Source: Candidatus Nitrosopumilus sp. SW (lineage in GTDB: Archaea > Thermoproteota > Nitrososphaeria > Nitrososphaerales > Nitrosopumilaceae). Taken from it: a stretch of 64,000 bases of DNA. The stretch's first letter is position 1. Each line of letters begins with the position of its first letter. The notes under the pieces were generated by a model. It was not told the DNA's origin. It saw nothing but the letters and a program-made list of their open reading frames with translations, and did no database searches. Positions 44,241-52,021 of the stretch are shown here, piece after piece. The stretch lies in contig NZ_CP035425.1 of assembly GCF_006740685.1 (NCBI RefSeq), forward strand, positions 163,687-227,686, read 5' to 3'. Position numbers and translations under genes: made by a program.

Positions 44241-45104
44241 TTACACTATTTTATCAAAGGGCTTCATTACAGAGGGGATCTCAGTTAGAAGATCCATTGA
44301 AGTCATATGCAATCCCAGTTTCTTTTGGACTACTTTTCCTGCCAATCCATTGACAAATGCAGCAGCTGCTGCAGATTCCAGAGGTTTTCTATTTTTTGAT
44401 AGTAATCCTGCAACCAATCCAGACAAAACATCTCCAGTTCCACCAACAGTCATTGCAGGAATTTTTTTCTCATAGAGATAAGTAGTGTTTCCATCAGAGA
44501 TAACGTCAGTTGCACCTTTTAGTAAAATAGTAATTCCAAACTTTTTTGCTTTTTCTTCTACTAATTTTATTCGTTCATTTTTAGAATTAGAAGGTTCTTG
44601 TCCAAACAGTCTTTTGAATTCTCCTGCATGAGGAGTAACTACAACATTCTTGTTTGCCAAAAGAGGCAACACTTCAGGAATTAATGCACTAGCATCAAGG
44701 GACAATCTAACATCTCTATCCAAAAGGGATTTGACAAGATGCAAAAGTGCATTTTTTTCTTGAACAGCAAGTCCCATTCCAATTGTTGCAGAATCCAGTT
44801 TTCGGGGCAATGCTCCCAAGAGTTTGTTCACAGCGCCACGGGTTAGTTTTTGATCAACCAGTGGAATTACAATCAAATTTGGAGATACAGAACGAGTAGA
44901 TGAGACGTTAATTTTAGGAACAGAAGTGTAAACTAGATCAGTGCCAGATCTTAATGCTGCAACTGAAGATAGAATTGGAGCACCATGGTAAATGTAACTT
45001 CCACCAACAACTAAAACAACACCATTTTCACCTTTTCGAGATTTCGCTTTTCTAGCAGGAATGAATTTTTTCACCAGTGCAGTTGTTAGTGTTTTTCGAG
45101 CCAA
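44241..45104 (-). CDS. nnrD: ADP-dependent NAD(P)H-hydrate dehydratase
   Basis: Repairs hydrated NADH and NADPH. The 287-residue protein has the ribokinase-like fold with VLVVGGSYIYHGAPILSS, VVTPHAGEFKRLFG and the TVGGTGDVLSGLVAGLL signature. The NnrE epimerase half found in bacterial fusions is absent. It directly precedes the M20 gene. Confidence 0.9.
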   Translation of the reverse strand: MARKTLTTALVKKFIPARKAKSRKGENGVVLVVGGSYIYHGAPILSSVAALRSGTDLVYTSVPKINVSSTRSVSPNLIVIPLVDQKLTRGAVNKLLGALPRKLDSATIGMGLAVQEKNALLHLVKSLLDRDVRLSLDASALIPEVLPLLANKNVVVTPHAGEFKRLFGQEPSNSKNERIKLVEEKAKKFGITILLKGATDVISDGNTTYLYEKKIPAMTVGGTGDVLSGLVAGLLSKNRKPLESAAAAAFVNGLAGKVVQKKLGLHMTSMDLLTEIPSVMKPFDKIV

Positions 45105-45148
45105 TATGACACCTCTAAAGAATAGATGAATAAATCTTGTTTTAAAAA

Positions 45149-46015
45149 TTAGGAGGTTTTCTTGCTTGTTTTCTTGGTGGTTTTCTTGCTTGTTTTAGAA
45201 ACAGATGTTGTTTTTGAAGAAGATTTCTTTGATTCTCTTCCAAAAAAAGCCTTTCTTGCAAAGCAGAGATAAGTGGTATGACCTATTCCTTGAAAAGAAT
45301 GTCTTGTTTTTCCTTCACGAGCTTCAATTGTTCTTAAGATATGTTCGGTGGATTCAATATCAGTAAATTCATTCTCAACTAGAGCCATCGTTAATTTCTC
45401 TAATTGGTTCATTGTAGGGCATATTGCAAAGATAGAACCACTGCCTTTGAGCATTTTACGAACTTGTGGAATCACTACCCAGGGGTCACCAAGATCAATT
45501 AATGCCACATCCATATCTTCAAGGGGCATCTTCTTTGCAGTTTTCAAATCTTGGTTATGTTGTGTAACATATTTTGAGACTCCAGCCTTTTTGATATTTT
45601 TTTCAGCTATCTTCATGAAATTTTCATCAACATCAAAAGTGTAAACATGTCCACGAGGTTTTACAATACTTGCAATACATGAAGTAAGAGAACCACTACC
45701 AGTTCCTATTTCTAAAATTTTCTGACCGCTTTCAATTCCAGCCCTTGCAATAATGTAACCAATATCTTTTGGATAAACTATCTGTGTACCATGCTGTATT
45801 TTCATGACATAGTCATACATTGTTGGTTTGAGCAAATAGACATACTTGTCCTTGTTTGTGACAAGTCTAGAACCATATTCTTTTCCTATAGCATCAGAAT
45901 GTTTGATAACTCCAATATGAGTATGAAGAGAATCCTTTTTTGAGATTTTAACTAGCCATTTTTTTGAATGATTAAAGTAGAATAATACAGAAGAATTTTG
46001 TTTTATTTTATCCAT
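45149..46015 (-). CDS. trmI: tRNA (adenine-N1)-methyltransferase with lysine-rich tail
   Basis: SAM-dependent enzyme that makes m1A in tRNA. The 288-residue protein has the TrmI arrangement: N-terminal beta domain, TQIVYPKDIGYIIARAGI, and motif I ILEIGTGSGSLTSCIA. VALIDLGDPW and RTIEAREGKTRHSFQGIGHTTYL follow. It ends in a KTSKKTTKKTSKKTS tail, encoded by near-repeats of one oligonucleotide, which could strengthen RNA binding. The tail is longer than usual. Confidence 0.88.
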   Translation of the reverse strand: MDKIKQNSSVLFYFNHSKKWLVKISKKDSLHTHIGVIKHSDAIGKEYGSRLVTNKDKYVYLLKPTMYDYVMKIQHGTQIVYPKDIGYIIARAGIESGQKILEIGTGSGSLTSCIASIVKPRGHVYTFDVDENFMKIAEKNIKKAGVSKYVTQHNQDLKTAKKMPLEDMDVALIDLGDPWVVIPQVRKMLKGSGSIFAICPTMNQLEKLTMALVENEFTDIESTEHILRTIEAREGKTRHSFQGIGHTTYLCFARKAFFGRESKKSSSKTTSVSKTSKKTTKKTSKKTS

Positions 46016-46101
46016 AAATTTTGCTGAGAAATTTTAGATAAGAATCTATGGTTTTAGAAATTAAGCACTACGCTTAAGTTTACAACTAGTTCACGAAAAT
46101 T

Positions 46102-46221
46102 ATGGATCTTAATGAACTGCATCAAAGAGAGATAGATTCGCTTCGAGATGAAAATATAGAATTGCGAAAAAAAGTCCAAGAACTTGAGGCTAAAATCAAA
46201 GAATTAGAGAGTAAAAATTGA
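46102..46221 (+). CDS. Coiled-coil micro-protein, 39 aa
   Basis: An open frame from ATG encoding a single leucine-zipper-like helix (heptads over REIDSLRDENIELRKKVQEL). The stop overlaps the TTG start of the following C2H2 gene, which points to coupled translation. Too short for family assignment. Confidence 0.6.
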   Translation: MDLNELHQREIDSLRDENIELRKKVQELEAKIKELESKN

Positions 46222-46406
46222 ATTTCAACTGTGTGTTTCCAGATTGCAACTACAAAGAAAACAACATCAAAGAAGAGGAATTTCTAAAACATTTGAGAGA
46301 AGAACACCATAGTGAAATCACATCTATTTCAAAAAAAGAAGAAATTTCAATAGATATGGCAGAAATGATAACAGTGTCAAATTCCAAGGTATTCATCAAC
46401 TCATAG
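46218..46406 (+). CDS. Single C2H2 zinc-finger protein, 62 aa
   Basis: Has CVFPDC, then HLREEHH (C-x4-C-x14-H-x4-H class), followed by an acidic tail. The TTG start lies in the 3' end of the coiled-coil gene, overlapping by 4 bases. Function unknown; one of several single-finger proteins in the window. Confidence 0.7.
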   Translation: MNFNCVFPDCNYKENNIKEEEFLKHLREEHHSEITSISKKEEISIDMAEMITVSNSKVFINS

Positions 46407-46444
46407 TATACAAAGTTAGCAGCAGGTGAGAATCAAGATCATTG

Positions 46445-46452
46445 TTAAATAT
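46445..46452 (+). promoter_or_regulatory. TATA-like box for the RNA at 46472
   Basis: TTAAATAT lies 27 bases before the first base of the closing stem, almost the same spacing as the box at 23001 for element A. Confidence 0.5.
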
Positions 46453-46471
46453 CATTTTGACGTATAGTATG

Positions 46472-46574
46472 TAACGAGAAAACCTTTTTTCTGCGTCGTA
46501 GAATAAAGGTATGGAAAGCGTTTCATGTTAGGTCAACGTCCTAGGAAAAAATACGCTTTCCGTGTGTCTCGTTG
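46472..46574 (+). ncRNA. Candidate structured RNA, element B (three-way junction)
   Basis: The closing stem pairs TAACGAGA (46472-46479) with TCTCGTTG (46567-46574). A second stem ACCTTT/AAAGGT (46482-46487 with 46505-46510) carries TTCT/AGAA. A third, ATGGAAAGCGT with ACGCTTTCCGT (46511-46521 with 46553-46563), carries TAGG/CCTA. The second and third stems are adjacent with no gap, so they may stack. It shares blocks with element A at 23027 and ends 62 bases before the ATG at 46637. Confidence 0.55.
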
Positions 46575-46636
46575 TTTTAAAAAATTGTCATTTTAACACA
46601 AATAGTATTTTAGTAACTAAAAAAGAACAATATGAA

Positions 46637-46978
46637 ATGGCAGAATTAAAAGTTCAAGGTTCTGGAGGATATGTTATTGCAGACCTTACTGATGAACAAG
46701 CAAAAAAAGCAGATTTGGGAGTAGGAAAATTATTTCTAGCACCAATAGGAAAAATTGAAACTGAAAAAATGTTAAAACATTATTGTAATAATTGTGAAAC
46801 CGAATTTGATAATCCACCAAAAATTCAGTTAGAAGAAAGTCCTAATGAAGAAGTTGCAGATAATTTGATCTTAATTGAGAGAGGTCAATACGTCTGTGAA
46901 AAATGCAATGGAGTCATAGGAGAATACAGAGAATTCCAAAAGAAAGGCGAAGTTGGTAACGCAAGACCATCAGAATAA
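46637..46978 (+). CDS. Zinc-ribbon protein, 113 aa
   Basis: From the ATG at 46637 the protein has a basic N-terminal domain (LKVQGSGGYVIADLTDEQ), then a zinc ribbon with CNNC and CEKC about 46 residues apart (HYCNNCETEF and QYVCEKCNG). The frame is open further upstream, but that part lies in the RNA element's tail. Function unknown. Confidence 0.75.
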   Translation: MAELKVQGSGGYVIADLTDEQAKKADLGVGKLFLAPIGKIETEKMLKHYCNNCETEFDNPPKIQLEESPNEEVADNLILIERGQYVCEKCNGVIGEYREFQKKGEVGNARPSE

Positions 46979-47035
46979 TTGATAGGCGTACAAATAACCC
47001 GTATTCAATAAATACAGTAGTTTTTGATGATTAAC

Positions 47036-47173
47036 ATGGCAAATCAAAAATGCGTTTCTTGTGGCATAGGATTTTTCTCACCAACAGGTTCAGACAAATG
47101 TTCTAGATGTGCAGGAAAAGAAACAGAGGGTCATGGAGGACATGATTCCTGCGGTTGTGGACACAGCCATTAA
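47036..47173 (+). CDS. Zinc-binding micro-protein, 45 aa
   Basis: Has CVSC and CSRC knuckles in a rubredoxin-like layout, then a His/Cys-rich tail (HGGHDSCGCGHSH) that could hold extra metal. An AAATAACCC stretch about 45 bases upstream resembles the repeated promoter-like motif near 48211, 60931 and 61146. Confidence 0.7.
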   Translation: MANQKCVSCGIGFFSPTGSDKCSRCAGKETEGHGGHDSCGCGHSH

Positions 47174-47221
47174 CTCTTTTTTCTATAACATGCATATATT
47201 GCACATATTGTGAGTGGTTTT

Positions 47222-47731
47222 ATGGTAAAGACATCTGATGAAATGAAAAATCTTGTTGAAGAATTCATCAAAGTAACTAAGATCAATTATGAAGATCAAA
47301 CTGACAAAGTCAAAGAGAAAAGCAATCTAATTGAATGGCAGTTTAGAGTAGGAACAAATGTCATTGTAAGTAAAAATGCAAACAGAGCAGACAGAATTCA
47401 TTTGAATGTAAATATGAGATTCCCACCTGAAGATGCAAAATTATTGGTAATGAAAAACCCATCATTTTCAAAGGCAGTGATGGACATCAGTGAAATATGT
47501 ACAATTTGTAATGTAGGACATCAGTGGGTAAAAGACAAAGAAAACATTGCAGGTTTGGCAATATTTTCACATGTTGATGAACAAATTTTAGACAGAATAT
47601 CATTTCATGACACCTGGGATAATGTTGCAAGAGTAACTGCACATATTCAAAAAATCCTTCGTTCTAATTTTAGCGGTTTTTCAGGACAGGCAAATTCGGA
47701 TGAGACCACTGAAAAGTCAATGTATGGATAA
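47222..47731 (+). CDS. DUF2299-like archaeal protein
   Basis: A 169-residue soluble protein: WQFRVGTNVIVSKNANRADRIHLNV at the N-terminus, then ISEICTICNVGHQW and a helical C-terminus. It resembles an archaeal family known as DUF2299, from memory. The ATG at 47222 is preferred. Function unknown. Confidence 0.6.
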   Translation: MVKTSDEMKNLVEEFIKVTKINYEDQTDKVKEKSNLIEWQFRVGTNVIVSKNANRADRIHLNVNMRFPPEDAKLLVMKNPSFSKAVMDISEICTICNVGHQWVKDKENIAGLAIFSHVDEQILDRISFHDTWDNVARVTAHIQKILRSNFSGFSGQANSDETTEKSMYG

Positions 47732-47782
47732 TAGCAAAAAGCAAGGTTTATTGACTTTGAATATTCAATTTTCTTAATTGGT

Positions 47783-47831
47783 TTGCATGCCAAATAGTGT
47801 TTACCGAGTATTGGCCAAGAAATGATCAAAC
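47783..47831 (-). repeat. Dispersed ~49-bp repeat, copy 1
   Basis: Nearly identical to 52764-52811 (only a few mismatches). It carries an imperfect palindrome (GCCAA-A-TA.T ... AGTATTGGC) and lies at the 3' end of a Cys-rich micro-gene on the minus strand, overlapping its stop. A shared 3'-end hairpin or terminator is the simplest reading. Confidence 0.8.
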
Positions 47832-47942
47832 AAGAGTTGAGTTATTTTTATGTTCTCCAAGTAGACAAAAGATACAAGTATCATAATAGACATTGGATAT
47901 TTTTCGTTCACATCCACACTTGCAAGGGCATATTTTGTTCAT
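47826..47942 (-). CDS. Cys-rich micro-protein, 38 aa
   Basis: A complete ATG-to-stop frame with CPCKCGC at the N-terminus and CIFC with a following histidine later. The dense N-terminal cysteines resemble those of the peptides at 56078 and 58729. The stop lies inside the dispersed repeat. No function can be named. Confidence 0.6.
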   Translation of the reverse strand: MNKICPCKCGCERKISNVYYDTCIFCLLGEHKNNSTLV

Positions 47943-47983
47943 TGTCGTTAAAAGATATTTTTTATGAACTTAAGTATGATTAA

Positions 47984-48139
47984 CTAGTCTTTAGATTCTT
48001 CATAATTTTCGTCACTTTCATAATTTTCTTTCAAGTCAAGTTGATGCTGTTCGTCTTTCATCTCTTCTTGCTCAGCTGACCTATTTTCAGAATCAGTTGA
48101 TGTGTCTTTAGTTTTTTTGAATTTGTCTAGAAATCCCAT
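47984..48139 (-). CDS. Acidic micro-protein, 51 aa
   Basis: Starts MGFLDKFKKTK, a short amphipathic segment, then becomes very acidic. The start resembles the first genes of the micro-operons (MFKK/MLKN). No cysteines. Function unknown. Confidence 0.5.
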   Translation of the reverse strand: MGFLDKFKKTKDTSTDSENRSAEQEEMKDEQHQLDLKENYESDENYEESKD

Positions 48140-48192
48140 AACATCTATACATTTTCTAAGAACTTAAGCATATTGATTAGTATCAAAAGAGT

Positions 48193-48203
48193 TTAGAATC
48201 TAA
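48193..48203. repeat. TTAGAATCTAA palindrome, copy 1
   Basis: A perfect 5-bp inverted repeat with one central base, in front of the zinc-ribbon gene at 48256. Further copies are at 48370, 48539, 61295 and 61458. Confidence 0.6.
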
Positions 48204-48210
48204 CCCTAAC

Positions 48211-48223
48211 TATCCAAATAACC
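48211..48223 (+). promoter_or_regulatory. TATCCAAATAACC promoter-like motif, copy 1
   Basis: The motif occurs at 48211 and 60931, and as TTTCCAAATAACC near 61144, each ahead of a small gene and followed by a TGATA(A/G) block. An A/T core behind CC fits a BRE/TATA element. Confidence 0.45.
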
Positions 48224-48255
48224 ACGTTCATTTACGTGATAGGCCGTTAGGAACT

Positions 48256-48369
48256 ATGTTGTATTGCCACTTTTGTGAGAAATGTTATGTGTTATGTGAA
48301 AAGATTAGAGAGTCAGATACTCAATGGTGGGTTTGCCCTAGTTGTCATTTCCATTATCCAGTTGAATGA
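48256..48369 (+). CDS. Zinc-ribbon micro-protein, 37 aa
   Basis: CHFCEKC near the start and CPSCH near the end make a probable zinc ribbon. The copy at 61189 is disrupted, so this is the intact member of the pair. A TATCCAAATAACC motif precedes it. Confidence 0.65.
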   Translation: MLYCHFCEKCYVLCEKIRESDTQWWVCPSCHFHYPVE

Positions 48370-48380
48370 TTAGAATCTAA
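48370..48380. repeat. TTAGAATCTAA palindrome, copy 2
   Basis: Directly after the zinc-ribbon stop and before the 39-aa gene. Confidence 0.6.
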
Positions 48381-48415
48381 GTGCTCTTTATGTATAATGA
48401 ACTGCCTATTACATT

Positions 48416-48535
48416 ATGACAAAAGAAGAAAAAGAAAAAATCTTTGAAGAAGTTATTTTAGGTCTTAGAAAAAAATTCACCGATTATGATAAAGAATACC
48501 TAGAGGAAAAGTATCGAAGACTACCTTTAGACTAG
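48416..48535 (+). CDS. Charged micro-protein, 39 aa (duplicated at 61341)
   Basis: A helical, charged peptide (LRKKFTDYDKEYLEEKYRRL). The copy at 61341 differs by an in-frame six-base deletion and few replacements, many differences being synonymous. That pattern argues for a real, selected protein. Function unknown. Confidence 0.7.
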   Translation: MTKEEKEKIFEEVILGLRKKFTDYDKEYLEEKYRRLPLD

Positions 48536-48538
48536 AGT

Positions 48539-48549
48539 TTAGAATCTAA
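48539..48549. repeat. TTAGAATCTAA palindrome, copy 3
   Basis: Just after the 39-aa gene stop. Confidence 0.6.
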
Positions 48550-48605
48550 GTAAAGGTCACAAACCAATCATTCTCTTGGTTTAATACGTGTCAATTGAAC
48601 TGAAC

Positions 48606-48645
48606 GTGCCGTCAATAGGTTTGTAGGTAAAACCAAATTAGGCAC
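48606..48645 (+). ncRNA. Candidate small structured RNA
   Basis: GTGCC (48606-48610) pairs with GGCAC (48641-48645), and inside it GGTTT (48618-48622) pairs with AAACC (48630-48634) around a seven-base loop. A TATA-like TTTAATAC starts 26 bases upstream. It is absent from the second duplication copy. Confidence 0.35.
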
Positions 48646-48675
48646 ATACGGAAGCAAAAACCTTCATTTTAATCA

Positions 48676-48840
48676 TCATCCTTCTTCATTCAAAAATTCT
48701 CCATCATCCTCAAATCCTGTTTTAGGAGTTGTCATGTCAAAACCAATTTCTTTGCATTGAGGGCATTTTGAAATGTTTATGATCCCCACTATTTTAGAAA
48801 AATTATTCCCACATTTTTCGCATACATGTGATTTATTCAT
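48676..48840 (-). CDS. Zinc-ribbon micro-protein, 54 aa
   Basis: CEKCG and CPQC knuckles separated by a KIVGIINISK strand, then an acidic tail. A zinc ribbon fold is likely. Function unknown. Confidence 0.7.
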   Translation of the reverse strand: MNKSHVCEKCGNNFSKIVGIINISKCPQCKEIGFDMTTPKTGFEDDGEFLNEEG

Positions 48841-48939
48841 AGACGTCACTGATTACATTTTCTAATTAATTAAGATGTTGTAAAAACCGTTTTGAATATC
48901 AGAATTTCATTATGTACAGGATAAGGTATCTTTCACAAT

Positions 48940-49380
48940 TCATTTGATTATGATTTTATATTTGCAAAGCAGGTCAAGAAATAACCTCAAATCTTTTTTG
49001 TGTTCCTTTTCTGACTCGTTTAGTTCCTTGAGCAAGTCTTTGTAGTCATAATCTGAATGAGATTCCATTGATTCCTGATTCACCTCGTTTATTGAGATCC
49101 TTTTTTGGATCTGTCGGATTTTGTTTTCTCCGTATTCTATTGTAGAATTAATCTTCTGCATATACTCATTAGGATTTTGCTTTGAATTATCCTGCTGTCC
49201 AGTCATTTTTGCAACTATCTCATGGTTTTGCAGAATCTGATTCCATTCCTCAAGTGTTAATGGATATTTTAGTATGCAAACTTCAGTTCCATCAGGTATG
49301 TCTTTGTGTATGTATTCTGTAGTATGTATTACTCTATCTTCACTCAATTTGGTTTTGTAAGATAACATATTTGATGTCAT
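48940..49380 (-). CDS. Micro-operon III gene H: helical 146-aa protein
   Basis: A charged protein with a beta-like N-terminal third (RVIHTTEYIHKDIPDGTEVCIL), then helices through to the C-terminus. The ATG at 49380 is chosen because ATGA overlaps the stop of the zinc-ribbon gene upstream, giving coupled translation; the frame is open to 49401. Its paralog at 62809-63249 is nearly identical over the C-terminal half and more diverged at the N-terminus. Function unknown. Confidence 0.8.
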   Translation of the reverse strand: MTSNMLSYKTKLSEDRVIHTTEYIHKDIPDGTEVCILKYPLTLEEWNQILQNHEIVAKMTGQQDNSKQNPNEYMQKINSTIEYGENKIRQIQKRISINEVNQESMESHSDYDYKDLLKELNESEKEHKKDLRLFLDLLCKYKIIIK

Positions 49381-49502
49381 TGGATAGATTCCTTCTTCCA
49401 CACATTACACGCAGGACATCTGTTTGTTAACTTGTTTGTTATTTTTTTTAAGAACACGTTACCACAATTCTCACAGGATCTCAAATCATCAATTGAAATC
49501 AT
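49377..49502 (-). CDS. Micro-operon III gene R: zinc ribbon, 41 aa
   Basis: CENCG and CPACN knuckles with NVFLKKITNKLTNR between. Two other copies lie at 63246 (41 aa) and 58851 (39 aa). The stop overlaps the next gene by 4 bases. Confidence 0.75.
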   Translation of the reverse strand: MISIDDLRSCENCGNVFLKKITNKLTNRCPACNVWKKESIQ

Positions 49503-49506
49503 GATC

Positions 49507-49635
49507 TTATGCCGTTTTTCCTGCAATGCGTGTTGCCTTTTCTTTCAAATGAGTCTTTTCATGAAGAAGTAGTTTTTGAATATCCCCTTCAGAGGAATCC
49601 CAAGTAAATTTGCAGTATTTGCAATGATATGTCAT
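49507..49635 (-). CDS. Micro-operon III gene Z: C2H2 peptide, 42 aa
   Basis: CKYC near the start, then HEKTH: a C2H2-type finger (C-x2-C-x16-H-x3-H). Homologous to 63376 and to the start of the 74-aa protein at 56315. It starts directly after the stop of gene P (TAAATG). Confidence 0.75.
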   Translation of the reverse strand: MTYHCKYCKFTWDSSEGDIQKLLLHEKTHLKEKATRIAGKTA

Positions 49636-49746
49636 TTATTTTTCTACCCCCACGGGTTTCTTTTCTTCGGATTCTTTGAATGCGTTTACGTCCTTTGATG
49701 TCTTTTCTTTTTTTCCTTTTAGTCTTGCAAAAATATTTTTTAACAT
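49636..49746 (-). CDS. Micro-operon III gene P: leaderless basic peptide, 36 aa
   Basis: MLKNIFARLKGKKEK forms a basic amphipathic start, followed by DVNAFKESE. The latter is also present in the first gene of operon I (DVDAFKESE). A TATA-like TTAATAAG lies about 26 bases upstream, so the message is probably leaderless. Too short for ordinary gene callers. Confidence 0.65.
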   Translation of the reverse strand: MLKNIFARLKGKKEKTSKDVNAFKESEEKKPVGVEK

Positions 49747-49858
49747 GATTATGTTGGTCGTTCCTGCTTATTAAGACATGATGAAAATGATTTACTATAG
49801 AATAGACACAACTATACTTCCCCTTAACTATTAGTGACCAGCCACAATAGTCATTATA

Positions 49859-49987
49859 ATGAAAAAACAAACAAAACATCCACAAATTAACAAAAATAAC
49901 AAAACAAAACCTGAAAATTTAGCTAAAAAAGAATATTTGGAAACTCTTGATAAATTAAAAAAAGACATCAGGGAAGAACAAAATTAG
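49859..49987 (+). CDS. Basic micro-protein K, 42 aa (divergent from operon III)
   Basis: A lysine/asparagine-rich peptide that ends in a helix (KEYLETLDKLKKDIREE). It is transcribed away from operon III across a 112-base shared promoter region. Paralog at 63730 (40 aa) in the same arrangement. Confidence 0.65.
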   Translation: MKKQTKHPQINKNNKTKPENLAKKEYLETLDKLKKDIREEQN

Positions 49988-50155
49988 AATTCAAGTGGAA
50001 TTGATCAGAAACAAAATCATGGCAAAAAGAATAGAAGAAAAGGACTGTAGTTTACCCAAAAATAAGAAGAATCTCAAGTCACAATAATTACAAATCGGTT
50101 AAGATCCGGTACAATAATGTCTCTAGTTTGAATTACGAAGATTAACCTGTATTTT

Positions 50156-51388
50156 CTATTTTTTCATAACATTTTTGTCCAGTTCTTTTCCATATGAATT
50201 CCGAAGTAAAATAGGAGTTATGAATATAGTTACCAATACAACCAAGACTATTGTAGAATAAATTATCTCATCAAATATTCCTGCAGATAACCCAACTCCC
50301 ATAGTGATAAATGCTACCTCTCCTCTGCCAATCATCCCATATCCGACGCGCAATCCCTTTGTTCTATTTTTTAACATAACTATTGAAGGAAGTCCACATC
50401 CAATAATTTTGCTAAATATCGCCACTGCCAAAATCACAATAAAGAAAACAAAATTCATTTCATTAATCTGTGCAAGATTGACATGTGCACCAATGATAAC
50501 AAAAAACAATGGCTCTACAATCACCTTTAACCTTCCCACAAATTCCCTTACCTGGCCTGCCAGCTTTGAACCCGCAAGTCCCATTCCTGCAGCAAATGCC
50601 CCGACAATAGGATTCAGCCCCACAGTGGATGCAATAGCTGCAAATCCAAATGCAGAACCCAATGATGCAGCCTCTTTGGCTCCTCTTGCCTCCAGAGAGG
50701 ATGGCTTGCTCAAAGATACACCGTGGACAATTTTGGGGAGTATGAACACGGCACCCATCAAAATTAAAAACCAAAGACCGACATCTCTTGCAACGGTGAA
50801 AAATATTGATTCGACACTTGGCATAGTGTGAAGTGTAACTAGTGAAATTACTGCTGAAAGCACAGCCAATCCAACCACATCATCTAAAACCGCCGCGTTT
50901 ACCAAGATGTTTCCTTCCTCTGATTTTTCCTTTTTGAGTTCTTCAAGAATTGTTACTGCAACTACAATGCTAGTTGCACTTAGCGTTGCTCCGATGATGA
51001 CTGCCACTGTCCAGTCAAATCCAAACAAACTGGATACATAGTATCCTAATACCAAAGGAACTACAACACCCATGACTCCAACAACAGCAGACCGATATCC
51101 TGCTTTTATCAAACCATGAAATGTAAAGTGAAGCCCTGCTGAAAACAAAATGATAATTCCAGAAATCTGCCAAAGAGACAGCATGATTTCATTTAGATTC
51201 ACTATGGAATTCTCAAAGAAAGGGATGATACCACCAAGTGCAAACGGTCCAAGCAATACACCGGCCAAAACAAATCCGACAATCTCTGAAATTTTGAAAT
51301 GCTTGCAGATTTTGCCAAACAAGATGGCAGGCAAAACCATAAACAATATTCCAATCATTGTTGGTATGACATCAAATTCTGTAACCAT
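50156..51388 (-). CDS. Cation/proton antiporter of the CPA2 (KefB-like) family
   Basis: A 410-residue membrane protein with about 12 hydrophobic segments. The key transport motif is NAAVLDDVVGL in the middle (aspartate pair), and GRGEVAFITMGVG is near the C-terminus. The family exchanges Na+ or K+ for protons. There is no regulatory RCK domain at the end. It looks more GC-rich than its neighbours. The ATG at 51388 is preferred over a TTG at 51397. Confidence 0.9.
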   Translation of the reverse strand: MVTEFDVIPTMIGILFMVLPAILFGKICKHFKISEIVGFVLAGVLLGPFALGGIIPFFENSIVNLNEIMLSLWQISGIIILFSAGLHFTFHGLIKAGYRSAVVGVMGVVVPLVLGYYVSSLFGFDWTVAVIIGATLSATSIVVAVTILEELKKEKSEEGNILVNAAVLDDVVGLAVLSAVISLVTLHTMPSVESIFFTVARDVGLWFLILMGAVFILPKIVHGVSLSKPSSLEARGAKEAASLGSAFGFAAIASTVGLNPIVGAFAAGMGLAGSKLAGQVREFVGRLKVIVEPLFFVIIGAHVNLAQINEMNFVFFIVILAVAIFSKIIGCGLPSIVMLKNRTKGLRVGYGMIGRGEVAFITMGVGLSAGIFDEIIYSTIVLVVLVTIFITPILLRNSYGKELDKNVMKK

Positions 51389-51484
51389 GATCTTCAATGA
51401 AGTAGTGTCTTAATAAAAAATAAAGTAATCACTGGTTCTCAGATAGAAATTTGTATAAATCTAGGAAATTATCCCCAAAATGAT

Positions 51485-51952
51485 ATGGGCTTGTCCCTTA
51501 GAAATGCAAGAATAATGAAAGATAAGACATTAAGCTTGGAATATGTCCTTATGATAGGTATTACATTGAGCGGAAAAACTACTTTTGTCAAAGCAAATTT
51601 CAATCATGAAGAAATACGACTGTATTATTTTGACAACAATAGAAAAAAAGAGATGAATTACATTGAACAATGCCTCAAGCAAGGTAAAAGCATAGTTGTT
51701 GATGATACCAATCTTACAAAAAATATCCGAAAAAGGCATATCGATATGGCAAAAAAATACAATGCTAAAATGATTGGAATTTTTATGAATACATCATCAG
51801 GAATAATTGAACAAAGAAGGACAAGAAGACGTGATTCTTTTCCATTGGTTGCAATAAACAAACAACTAAAAGAATTTGAAACACCCAACAAAGATGAGGG
51901 TTTTGACACATTGATAATTCATAAAAACTATGAATCCGCTAATAGATCCTAA
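51485..51952 (+). CDS. P-loop kinase, polynucleotide-kinase-like
   Basis: A 155-residue protein with the P-loop GITLSGKTT, the SIVVDDTNLTKNIRKRHID Walker-B/D region, and RRTRRRDSFPLVAINKQLKEF as the lid arginines. The plan is that of T4 Pnk and related small kinases. The substrate may be nucleic-acid 5'-OH ends or a small molecule. The start at 51485 keeps the P-loop complete. Confidence 0.8.
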   Translation: MGLSLRNARIMKDKTLSLEYVLMIGITLSGKTTFVKANFNHEEIRLYYFDNNRKKEMNYIEQCLKQGKSIVVDDTNLTKNIRKRHIDMAKKYNAKMIGIFMNTSSGIIEQRRTRRRDSFPLVAINKQLKEFETPNKDEGFDTLIIHKNYESANRS

Positions 51953-52021
51953 TCTTATTTAACATCTTATGCTATTTTGTGAAAAATGCAAAAAATACGG
52001 GTAATTTTGACGTGTCTTTTT

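Larger units (their letters stand above)
48193..48565 (+). repeat. Left part of segmental duplication, copy 1
   Basis: Matches 61144-61485 in the same orientation, with small insertions and deletions. It covers a zinc-ribbon gene, a 39-aa gene and three TTAGAATCTAA palindromes. Confidence 0.9.
48890..49987. repeat. Right part of segmental duplication, copy 1
   Basis: Matches about 62770-63852 in the same orientation: five genes with the same order and mostly identical sequence. Between the two parts of the second copy lies a TFB gene that is not in this copy. Confidence 0.9.

Noticed and set aside
46472-46574. Element B as a TPP riboswitch
   Set aside because: The conserved CUGAGA and the long TPP core are not present.
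49589-49885. 98-residue minus-strand open frame
   Set aside because: It overlaps genes P and Z of micro-operon III in another frame and has no counterpart in the duplicated copy.
50023-50088. 22-residue frame after gene K (MAKRIEEKD start)
   Set aside because: The matching frame in the duplicated copy ends after eight residues, so the coding frame is not conserved.
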